Below, piece by piece: positions 6,869-13,069 of a stretch of 13,811 nt of DNA. A model generated the notes under the pieces. The model did no database searches. It worked only from the letters and a program-made list of their open reading frames with translations, and was not told the origin of the DNA. This DNA comes from JBEIUO01 sp964549785 (lineage in GTDB: Bacteria > Planctomycetota > Phycisphaerae > Phycisphaerales > UBA1924): assembly GCA_964549785.1 (NCBI GenBank), contig CAZJXA010000076.1:1-13811 (forward strand). Direction: 5' to 3'. Both the position numbers and the translations under genes were made by a program. How positions within the stretch are numbered: the stretch's first letter is position 1; every line of letters begins with the position of its first letter.

Positions 6869-7852
6869 TTGGCGGACCCTTCGGAGAGAGCGGATCTGAA
6901 TCGGGATTATCAACATCCAACGCCCCCGCTCACCCCGGATTCGCCGAGCAAAGCACACTCGCTCCGCGCCGCCGTCGAACTGACGGGCGACCTTCCCTGC
7001 GTCCGCTGTCGCTACAACCTCCGCGGAATCTCCATCAGCGGGCGGTGCCCGGAGTGCGGCACGCCGGTTCGGGTGACGCTTTTGGCCGTCGTCGACCCGC
7101 AGGCGGAAGAACTGCGGCCGATCACCCGCCCCCGGCTGACCTCGCTCGGTTTGCTCCTGTGGAGCGCCTCCGCCTTAGGTGCCGCCATTATCATCGCCGG
7201 ATGGCGCGTCGCGGATGTGCTGTCGCCGGATGTGATGTCGCGCGGGAATGAACGCCTGCTGGGAATTCTCATCAGCACGTTGGTCGTGTTTTCAGGCGTG
7301 GGCGCTCTCTCATTGATCAGGCCGCATGCCGGCCTCTCGCCGCGTTCGGTGTGGGCGGCCCGAGCGGGCGCGGCCCTGTATGTTCCGCTGGCGGGCGTGC
7401 TCTTCTATATTCACTGCGTGATCGACCCCGCGATCGGTTCACCCTATGGCGGGACCGAGGCGGTGAGCGTTGAGCGGATCACGTTGCGGATCATCGGGGC
7501 GGCGCTGATCGGATTGATACTTCTCGGGCTACGGCCCAACGGCCGTGCGCTCGCGACCCGTTCCCTGCTGATGAGAACCGGTCAGGTTGACCGGCAGACG
7601 CTGCGGGCGTTGGCGTCGGCGCTCCTCCTGCCGTTCCTAGGCGATCTCGCTGAACTGGCCTCCGCCAACACGACCGGCGGCCTCTCGGCGGGTCTGCACA
7701 TGGCGGGGAGTTTCCTGATCCTGGTCGGTTCGGCCCTCTTCATCCTCGGCTTGGTAGGAGTTTTGGTCGACTGCGTCCGCCTCGTGCCGATTGTCTCGGC
7801 CCCGCCGCTTTCGCTCGAACGCTTGACGCGTCCGGACGGGGGGCACGCGTGA
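6869..7852 (+). CDS. Zinc-ribbon multi-spanning membrane protein, function unknown
   Basis: The product is about 320 aa. A polar N-terminus leads to a zinc ribbon with two Cys pairs, C-V-R-C-R-Y-N-L-R-G (Cys44, Cys47) and C-P-E-C-G (Cys60, Cys63), numbered from TTG 6869. Five to six hydrophobic segments follow (for example LLLWSASALGAAIIIAGW, GILISTLVVFSGVGALSLI, and SFLILVGSALFILGLVGVLV near the end). This architecture is frequent in planctomycetes but has no known function. The start is uncertain: no ATG precedes the ribbon. TTG 6836 and TTG 6869 lack well-spaced ribosome-binding sites, whereas CTG 6896 has GGAGAG 7 nt upstream and would give a 318-aa protein. The longer frame back to 6269 runs antisense over acpP and is not coding. 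The stop overlaps the next gene as GTGA. Confidence 0.75.
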   Translation: MADPSERADLNRDYQHPTPPLTPDSPSKAHSLRAAVELTGDLPCVRCRYNLRGISISGRCPECGTPVRVTLLAVVDPQAEELRPITRPRLTSLGLLLWSASALGAAIIIAGWRVADVLSPDVMSRGNERLLGILISTLVVFSGVGALSLIRPHAGLSPRSVWAARAGAALYVPLAGVLFYIHCVIDPAIGSPYGGTEAVSVERITLRIIGAALIGLILLGLRPNGRALATRSLLMRTGQVDRQTLRALASALLLPFLGDLAELASANTTGGLSAGLHMAGSFLILVGSALFILGLVGVLVDCVRLVPIVSAPPLSLERLTRPDGGHA

Positions 7853-8241
7853 AGGAGTCCGCGCGAAGGACCTTCGATGAGATTGTGGAAGCCGTGATTG
7901 ACGGGCTTCCCGCAGCGCTCCGCCGCCTGATCGACGAGGTCCCGATCATCGTTCTCGACGAACCGACGGAAGAAATGCTCACCGAGATGGGTATCCCACC
8001 GGACGCCGCGGGCGAGTTGTGCGGCCTGCACACCGGCATCGCGTTTACTGAACGATCCATCGAGCGGACGGGGGAGATGCCGGCCGATATCCACCTGTTT
8101 CGGCGGGGGATCGTGGAGGAAGCGGGGGGATGGGAGGATCTGGAGGCGCTGCGTGAAGAGATCGAGGTGACGCTCCTGCACGAGATCGGGCATCATTTTG
8201 GACTGGATGAGGAGGAGCTGGAAAGGCTGGGGTATGGGTAA
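7849..8241 (+). CDS. Zincin-like metallopeptidase (PF06262-type)
   Basis: The product is 130 aa, matching the usual size of this small-zincin family. The zinc-binding motif HEIGHHFGLDEEEL has His111, Glu112 and His115. The N-terminal half (RRTFDEIVEAVIDGLPAALR and then EVPIIVLDEPT) and the IHLFRRGIVE strand also fit the family. It has no signal peptide or membrane helix, so it is expected to be cytosolic, and its substrates are unknown. GTG 7849 overlaps the stop of the zinc-ribbon membrane gene (GTGA) and has a G-rich stretch just upstream. Its own end overlaps the ATG of a following broken gene, so the three form a tight + strand unit. Confidence 0.88.
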   Translation: MKESARRTFDEIVEAVIDGLPAALRRLIDEVPIIVLDEPTEEMLTEMGIPPDAAGELCGLHTGIAFTERSIERTGEMPADIHLFRRGIVEEAGGWEDLEALREEIEVTLLHEIGHHFGLDEEELERLGYG

Positions 8242-8447
8242 GGACGATCGGGAACAGCCATGAGCAAGTAAGATGGACGCTGCTGATCTGGGTGGCGCTT
8301 TATGCGCTGGTGGGGACGCAAGCGGGGTGGATGCTGCGGCCCTTTGTCGGGACACCGGGCAAGGAGGTGACGTTCCTGCGCGAAGGGCCGTTTACGAACG
8401 CGTTCGTGGCCGTGTGGGAGCTGGTAAAAATAGCAAAGAGCCGATGA
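8234..8447 (+). pseudogene. Short membrane protein, apparently frameshifted near its start
   Basis: In the frame ending at TGA 8445-8447, codons from 8262 read EQVRWTLLIWVALYALVGTQ and then AGWMLRPFVGTPGKEVTFLR, ending VWELVKIAKSR. This is a transmembrane helix followed by a conserved-looking G-x-Q-x-x-W-x-LRPFxGxP segment, which I associate from memory with a class of planctomycete membrane proteins. That frame has no ATG, GTG or TTG before GTG 8292, which lies inside the helix. An ATG at 8234, with GGAAAGG spaced 7-8 nt upstream and overlapping the metallopeptidase stop, reads MGKDDREQP and then hits TGA. Losing one base near 8257-8259 would join it to the conserved frame. It is therefore a real frameshift, a sequencing error, or an unusual start. 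Relatives as I recall them are longer, with further N-terminal helices, so this may be a remnant. Confidence 0.5.
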
Positions 8448-8499
8448 AGCCAAAGGCCCACGAACGGGACGCCTGTGCCATCCACGCAGGACGCCAAAG

Positions 8500-9882
8500 T
8501 CAGACGGAGCGGGCGGCTTCGTGCCGCACCACCGCGCGACCGACGCTGTAGTAGGTGAAACCCGCGTCCTTCATCTGTCCGAGGCGGTAGAGGTTTCGGC
8601 CGTCGAACACCACTCGTCCCTTCATCAGGCTGGCGAGTTTCACAAAGTCCGGGCTCTTGAATTCGTCCCAATCGGTGCTGATGACGAGCGCATCCGCGTC
8701 CTTCACCGCTTCGTACATGTCGTCCACGATCCGCGCGGCGGGCCCGAGTTCTTCCCGCGCGTTCTGCCCGGCCACCGGGTCGTACCCCACAGCGGTCGCG
8801 CCGAAACTCACGGCCTTGCGCATCAACGTCAACGCCGGGGCCTCCCGGATGTCGTCGGTCTTGGGCTTGAAGGCGATCCCCCAGAAGGCGATCTTTTTGC
8901 CTTGGAGGCCGGCTGGGCCGCCGCCGACGCCGGTCTTGCCGCCGAAGTGGGCGACAATCTTGTCGAAGAACCGGTCCCGCTGCCGCTGGTTCACTTCGTG
9001 AACGCTCTTGCTCAGCTTCGCCTCGATTCCGCACTTGTCGCCCATCATGATGCACGCCAGCGTGTCTTTGGGGAAGCACGAGCCCCCGTAGCCGAGCCCG
9101 GGATACAGGAACGCGTTGCCGATCCGCTTGTCGCTGCACATCCCCTCGCGCACCTTCTGGATGTCCGCCCCGTACGCCTCGCAGAGGTTCGCCATCTCGT
9201 TGATGAATGAGATCTTGGTTGCCAGAAAGTTGTTCGCGCAGTACTTCACCATCTCCGCGCTCGGGACATCCATCAGATAAATCGGGTGCCCGTTCCGCAC
9301 GAACGGGTCGTACAACTGCCGGAACGATTCGCCCACCGTCTCGTCCTCGATGCCCACCACCACGCGGTCGGGCTTCATGAAGTCCTCGATCGCGGCGCCT
9401 TCCTTCAGAAACTCCGGGTTGTCGGCGACTTTGAACGGGATCGAAGCCCCGACCCGCTCACGAATTCGGTCCCGCACCGACAGCGTCGTTCCGACAGGCA
9501 CGGTGCTTTTCATCACAATAACCTTGGGCTTCTGGGTCGGCCCCAATTCCTTCAGCGTGTCGGCGATGTCGTCCGCCGCCGAGTGGATGTACTTGAGATC
9601 GGTGTGGCCGCGCTCGTCGCTGGGCGTCCCCACGCAAATAAAGATCATGTCGGCGTCGCGGTACGCGTCCTTCTTGTCAAGGGTGTACCGAAGGCGGCCG
9701 GCCCGATTATTCGCGACCATCATTTCCGTCAGCCCCGGCTCATAAATCGGGCACACACCTTGGCGCAATTTCTCGATCTTCCGTGCGTCGACGTCGAGGC
9801 ACGTCACGTCGTTTCCGGTCTGCGAAAAGCAGACGCCTGTCACCAGTCCGACGTACCCAGTGCCCACCATGGTCAACTTCAT
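8500..9882 (-). CDS. ugd: UDP-glucose 6-dehydrogenase
   Basis: The product is 460 aa and oxidises UDP-glucose to UDP-glucuronate with two NAD+, supplying uronic acids for polysaccharides and surface glycans. The N-terminal Rossmann fold starts with VGTGYVGLVTG (6-16). The acid residue of EFLKEGA (157-163), Lys223 in NNFLATKISFINE and the catalytic Cys269 in GLGYGGSCFPKD (262-273) are present, as is the C-terminal block FKPKTDDIREAPAL. A small Gly-rich insert (GGKTGVGGGPAGLQGKK) precedes the C-terminal UDP-binding fold. ATG 9882 has GGGAG 7 nt upstream. The gene is monocistronic as seen here, convergent with the short membrane gene and divergent from the methyltransferase. Confidence 0.96.
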   Translation of the reverse strand: MKLTMVGTGYVGLVTGVCFSQTGNDVTCLDVDARKIEKLRQGVCPIYEPGLTEMMVANNRAGRLRYTLDKKDAYRDADMIFICVGTPSDERGHTDLKYIHSAADDIADTLKELGPTQKPKVIVMKSTVPVGTTLSVRDRIRERVGASIPFKVADNPEFLKEGAAIEDFMKPDRVVVGIEDETVGESFRQLYDPFVRNGHPIYLMDVPSAEMVKYCANNFLATKISFINEMANLCEAYGADIQKVREGMCSDKRIGNAFLYPGLGYGGSCFPKDTLACIMMGDKCGIEAKLSKSVHEVNQRQRDRFFDKIVAHFGGKTGVGGGPAGLQGKKIAFWGIAFKPKTDDIREAPALTLMRKAVSFGATAVGYDPVAGQNAREELGPAARIVDDMYEAVKDADALVISTDWDEFKSPDFVKLASLMKGRVVFDGRNLYRLGQMKDAGFTYYSVGRAVVRHEAARSV

Positions 9883-9948
9883 CGCAATGCTCCCTGATCT
9901 GAACGAGGGCTATTCTCGGACCTTCCAGGCCCAAACAGCTCCGGAAAC

Positions 9949-9954
9949 ACTATA
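9949..9954 (-). promoter_or_regulatory. -10-like element upstream of ugd
   Basis: On the minus strand the sequence reads TATAGT inside CTATAGTGTTTCC, about 67 nt before the ugd ATG. No good -35 match is visible at 17-18 bp. The same 13-mer occurs at 12764-12776 in the gap before the last gene. The rest of the 197-nt divergent region (9883-10079) shows nothing else that I can support. Confidence 0.3.
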
Positions 9955-10079
9955 GACCAAGCCCATACCTTCACCCCTCTATCGGCCCGTCCGAACCCTC
10001 CGTTTATCCCGCATCGCGAAACATCCGAACGTCTCCGCCTCCGCCCCTCCCCCATCGGAAACCACGAAGGAAACTATTG

Positions 10080-10907
10080 GTGACTCGCCGCAAACGCCCT
10101 GTCCAACCCAAACTCACCGCCCGTACCGCTGACCGCTACAAGCTCTATGAACTGGCGGTCCAATCCCCTGATGCAGAGATCGATTTTGTCGACGCCACCT
10201 ACCGCAAAATCCGGGGCAAGCCGGCCACCCTCCTGCGCGAGGATTTCTGTGCCTCGGGCGCGACCGCCTGCGAATGGGTGAAACGTCGCGCCACGAACCG
10301 CTCCATCGGCCTTGATCTGGACGCCGCGGTTCTCAGATGGGGAGATGCCAACAACCGCGCTCCGCTGGGGACCGCGGCGGAACGCGTCACCCTCCTCAAG
10401 CGCAACGTGCTCGAACCTGGTTCCGACGCGTCCGGCGTCGACATCGTCCTTTCGATGAATTTCTCGTACTGGCTCTTCCAGGAGCGGGAACTCCTGTTGA
10501 CGTACTTCCGGACGGTTCGAAAAAGCCTCGCCCCGTCGGGAATTTATTTTCTGGACGCCTACGGCGGCTGGGAATCGACCAAGGTGATGACCGAGCGCCG
10601 CCGCATCAAGGGCGGCTTCACGTATGTGTGGGAGCAGTCCTCGTTTGACCCGATGACCAATGAACAGGTCTGCCACATCGGGTTCGCGTTCCCCGACAAG
10701 ACCTCGATCAAGCGGGCGTTCTCCTACCGCTGGAGACTCTGGACGATCCCCGACATCACGGAGATGCTTTCCACCGCGGGGTTCTCGAACGTCACTGTCT
10801 ATTGGGAGGGTGACGACGGCAAGGGTGGTGGCAATGGGGTCTTCAAGCCGCGAAAAAAAGGCGAGGACGGCCCGAGTTTCATCGTGTACATCTCGGCGGA
10901 GAAGTAG
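10080..10907 (+). CDS. Class I SAM-dependent methyltransferase, substrate unknown
   Basis: The product is 275 aa from GTG 10080, or 276 from the adjacent TTG 10077; AGGA at 10068-10071 is 8 or 5 nt upstream. The SAM-binding fold is indicated by LREDFCASGATACEWV (motif I, with an FCASGA loop in place of the usual GxGxG), the acidic strand end SIGLDLDAAVL, and VDIVLSMNFSYWLF at the motif II position. The opening KLYELAVQSPDAEIDFVD and the motif LREDFC recall a family of uncharacterised methyltransferases. The C-terminal half has WRLWTIPDITEMLSTAGFSN, a typical end of the fold. It has no membrane segment. It lies 87 bp upstream of hpt on the same strand, with no clear terminator between them, so the two may share a transcript. 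Confidence 0.85.
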   Translation: MTRRKRPVQPKLTARTADRYKLYELAVQSPDAEIDFVDATYRKIRGKPATLLREDFCASGATACEWVKRRATNRSIGLDLDAAVLRWGDANNRAPLGTAAERVTLLKRNVLEPGSDASGVDIVLSMNFSYWLFQERELLLTYFRTVRKSLAPSGIYFLDAYGGWESTKVMTERRRIKGGFTYVWEQSSFDPMTNEQVCHIGFAFPDKTSIKRAFSYRWRLWTIPDITEMLSTAGFSNVTVYWEGDDGKGGGNGVFKPRKKGEDGPSFIVYISAEK

Positions 10908-10994
10908 CCCGCGTCAGTTGGCGCACCCGAGACACCGCCCGCGGGAACTACGCTTCCTCCCGCTCCTTGGCGGACTTCCAGTTGAGTTCCGCTC

Positions 10995-11579
10995 ATGCTT
11001 TCTCACCTCTCGATGACCCGCGATATCCAGAAAATCCTGCTGACCCGCCACGCCATCGCGGCCCGCGTCCGCGAGTTGGGGGCCGCTATCGCCGCCGACC
11101 TTCACGCCGAACTCGACCGGGGCGGCGTGACGCCCGACGACGGTCACGTCACTCTCATCCCCGTGATGACCGGTTCGATGATCTTCGTTGCCGACCTCGT
11201 CCGCGAGATCCCTCTCAAACTTTCCCTCGAGATCGTCGGAGTTTCCAGTTATCCCGGGAAATCCGTCGAGAGCAAGGGGGTCTCGATCAAGGGCGAGTTG
11301 CCGCCCAACCTTGCCAACAAACACCTGTTGGTGGTGGACGACATCCTCGATTCCGGCCACACGCTGGACGTCCTCACGAAATTACTCTTGGCCCAGCGAC
11401 CGGCCAGCCTCCGGACGTGCGTTCTCTTGCGGAAGCCGGGCAAATCGTCGTTACCGATCGCCCCCGACTACGTGGGCTTCGACATTCCCGATGAGTTCGT
11501 GGTGGGCTATGGCCTCGACTACGACGGCTTTTACCGGAACCTCCCTGAGATTGGCGTGCTGAAGGAATCCGCGACGTGA
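10995..11579 (+). CDS. hpt: Hypoxanthine(-guanine) phosphoribosyltransferase
   Basis: The product is 194 aa from ATG 10995, or 188 from ATG 11013. It salvages hypoxanthine and guanine to IMP and GMP using PRPP. The PRPP-binding loop is LLVVDDILDSGHTL (111-124), with Asp-Asp where many relatives have Glu-Asp. The flexible loop region is SSYPGKSVESKG (84-95), and the C-terminal signature VVGYGLDYDGFYRNLPEIGVL is characteristic of bacterial Hpt. Neither start has a strong ribosome-binding site; ATG 11013 (MTRDIQKILLTRHAI) matches typical N-termini slightly better. The stop overlaps the GTG of the PH-CoaE fusion (GTGA), implying coupled translation. Confidence 0.94.
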   Translation: MLSHLSMTRDIQKILLTRHAIAARVRELGAAIAADLHAELDRGGVTPDDGHVTLIPVMTGSMIFVADLVREIPLKLSLEIVGVSSYPGKSVESKGVSIKGELPPNLANKHLLVVDDILDSGHTLDVLTKLLLAQRPASLRTCVLLRKPGKSSLPIAPDYVGFDIPDEFVVGYGLDYDGFYRNLPEIGVLKESAT

Positions 11580-12703
11580 GCCAGTCGCCTCGTCCGATCG
11601 CGGGCAGTGAGCCAGCCCTGCCCACCATGGATTTCCGCCCCTCGTGGTGGTCCGTTGTTCCGTTCGGCCAGCCGTGGTGGATCGTGGGGCTCGTCTTGCT
11701 CGTTGCTCACACGGTATCGCTTCTGTTCTTGCAGATTCCCCTCGTCCTGACGGGGCTGATCGGCGGGGGCGTGTGCCTGCTCGCTCTGGTTCAGGGCGTT
11801 GTCCGTCGCTCGGCCCGCCGCTACACCCTTTCGCCCGATACCGCCCGGGTCCGGGCGGGCGTCTTCACCCGCATCGATTCGTCCTTCCCGATGCGGAGCA
11901 TCACGCAGACGACGCTGACGGCCGGACCATTGCAGCGGATGGTTGGCGCGGGCAGCATTGCGCTGGGCGGGAACGACGGCCCCCTCCTTCAGTTCCTCTT
12001 TGTTCCGAGGGCCGCCCGCGTGCTGCGCTCCCTCCGAGCGGCGGTCGAGAGATCGAAGATCAGCGTCACGGAAGCAAAGGCAAGGATTCCTATCCCGGTC
12101 ATCGGGCTCTCCGGCGGTATCGGGTCCGGAAAAAGCACGGTCGCCCGGGCGTTCGCCGCGGAGAACTGCCTCGTCATAGACGCCGACGCCGATGCCCGGG
12201 CCGCCCTGATGCTCCCCCATGTCCGCGATCAGATCGTTCAATGGTGGGGGCCGGCGGTGCTGTCATCCGAGGGGAGCATCGACCGGTCGAAGGTGGCTTC
12301 CATCGTCTTTTCGAACCCTGTCGAACGTAAGCGGCTGGAAGAACTCGTCCACCCGATCGTCAAGGCCGACCGTCGGAAGGTCGTGGCTCGGGCCGGAGCG
12401 GAAGGTCGGATCGGCGCGGTCATCGACGCCCCGCTTCTTTTCGAGGTCGGTTCGGACGCCGAGTGCGACACGCTCGTCTTTGTCGACGCCCCACGCTCCG
12501 TCCGGCTGGCGCGGGTCGCCGAATCACGCGGGTGGACTGAGGCCGAACTGGATCGCCGCGAGGCGGTCCAGCTTCCGATTGAGGAAAAACGGCGGCGCTC
12601 GAACCACGTGATCGTCAACGACGGTTCGCCCAAGGACCTCGTTCCGTTCGTTCGCGCCGTTCTCGCATCGGCCGGCGCGCCACGCGCCGTTGATGCGAAT
12701 TGA
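11576..12703 (+). CDS. coaE: Membrane PH-like domain fused to dephospho-CoA kinase
   Basis: The product is 375 aa in one uninterrupted frame. GTG 11576 overlaps the hpt stop (GTGA) and has AAGGA 9 nt upstream. Residues 32-76 form two hydrophobic helices, and 80-158 (RRYTLSPDTARVRAGVFTRI, then MRSITQTTL, LQRMVGAGSIAL) fit a bacterial PH-like domain of the YdbS/bPH_2 type. After a linker of about 15 residues, 175-365 is dephospho-CoA kinase, which phosphorylates dephospho-CoA in the last step of CoA synthesis. It has the P-loop GLSGGIGSGKST (177-188, Lys186), IDADADARAAL (201-211), DAPLLFE (284-290) and EEKRRRSNHVIVNDGS (336-351). CoaE is normally a soluble protein of about 200 aa. I see no internal start with a ribosome-binding site at the junction. 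The kinase assignment is firm; the PH assignment is good but rests on pattern. Confidence 0.9.
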   Translation: MSQSPRPIAGSEPALPTMDFRPSWWSVVPFGQPWWIVGLVLLVAHTVSLLFLQIPLVLTGLIGGGVCLLALVQGVVRRSARRYTLSPDTARVRAGVFTRIDSSFPMRSITQTTLTAGPLQRMVGAGSIALGGNDGPLLQFLFVPRAARVLRSLRAAVERSKISVTEAKARIPIPVIGLSGGIGSGKSTVARAFAAENCLVIDADADARAALMLPHVRDQIVQWWGPAVLSSEGSIDRSKVASIVFSNPVERKRLEELVHPIVKADRRKVVARAGAEGRIGAVIDAPLLFEVGSDAECDTLVFVDAPRSVRLARVAESRGWTEAELDRREAVQLPIEEKRRRSNHVIVNDGSPKDLVPFVRAVLASAGAPRAVDAN

Positions 12704-12764
12704 CAGGTCTTCCCGAAGTTTCTCCGCCGCCCGTGCTCGCCGATCTTGGCCCGAAACAACCGGC

Positions 12765-12770
12765 TATAGT
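12765..12770 (+). promoter_or_regulatory. -10-like element before the last gene
   Basis: TATAGT (five of six to TATAAT) sits inside CTATAGTGTTTCC, the same 13-mer as upstream of ugd. No good -35 element is seen at 16-18 bp. Transcription would begin near 12777 and leave a leader of about 290 nt. Confidence 0.3.
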
Positions 12771-12779
12771 GTTTCCCGA

Positions 12780-12861
12780 CAGGTGTGGTTTCTGAGCGCG
12801 ACAATTGCTCGACCAAACGATTGCCCGCTAAGAGCCGTTCCCGAAACCACCATCACACCTG
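12780..12861 (+). repeat. Interrupted inverted repeat in the leader
   Basis: The left arm CAGGTGTGGTTTC (12780-12792) is complementary to GAAACCA (12843-12849) plus CACCTG (12856-12861). This gives 13 base pairs interrupted only by a 6-nt bulge (12850-12855) on the right side, enclosing a 50-nt loop. It could form a long-range stem at the 5' end of the leader RNA. No T-tract follows. Confidence 0.5.
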
Positions 12862-12981
12862 GCCCGTTGGCCCTCCGATTCGCGCCGCGACTCCCCTTGT
12901 CGGCGAGGCAACATCGGAAAGGATGACCGGGGTCTTTCAACCGGAAGTCCTTACCCAGCGGATATCCAACTTCGAGACCTT

Positions 12982-13003
12982 CGCAACGGTCGTCTCCGTT
13001 GCG
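12982..13003 (+). repeat. Perfect 8-bp hairpin in the leader
   Basis: CGCAACGG (12982-12989) pairs perfectly with CCGTTGCG (12996-13003) across a 6-nt loop, 66 nt before ATG 13070. It is followed by TGCTTCATG rather than a T-tract, so it is not a classical terminator. It may act as a leader structure. Confidence 0.55.
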
Positions 13004-13069
13004 TGCTTCATGCCGGAATCCGCCAGGGTTCCCGCCAGCCTCACACATTCATCACGAGTTCACGAACCG

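Larger units (their letters stand above)
12704..13069 (+). other. 366-nt gap, probable structured leader of the last gene
   Basis: No convincing ORF is present. The gap holds a -10-like TATAGT at 12765-12770, an interrupted inverted repeat beginning where a transcript from it would start (12780-12861), and a perfect 8-bp hairpin at 12982-13003. The last 66 nt before ATG 13070 have no strong ribosome-binding site. No T-tract terminator for the hpt-coaE unit is visible, so read-through into the last gene is possible. Confidence 0.5.

Noticed and set aside
8470..8497. CCTGTG/CGCAGG hairpin downstream of ugd
   Set aside because: The 6-bp stem includes a G-T pair and is not followed by a T-tract on the minus strand.
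11531..12241. Minus-strand open frame opposite the PH-CoaE fusion
   Set aside because: It is antisense to a gene with an intact P-loop and CoaE motifs; the composition is that of a shadow frame.
12673..12689. CGGCGCG/CGCGCCG hairpin at the end of coaE as a terminator
   Set aside because: The 7-bp stem has a 3-nt loop, lies inside the last codons and is followed by TTGATGCG rather than a T-run. Such matches are common in GC-rich coding DNA.
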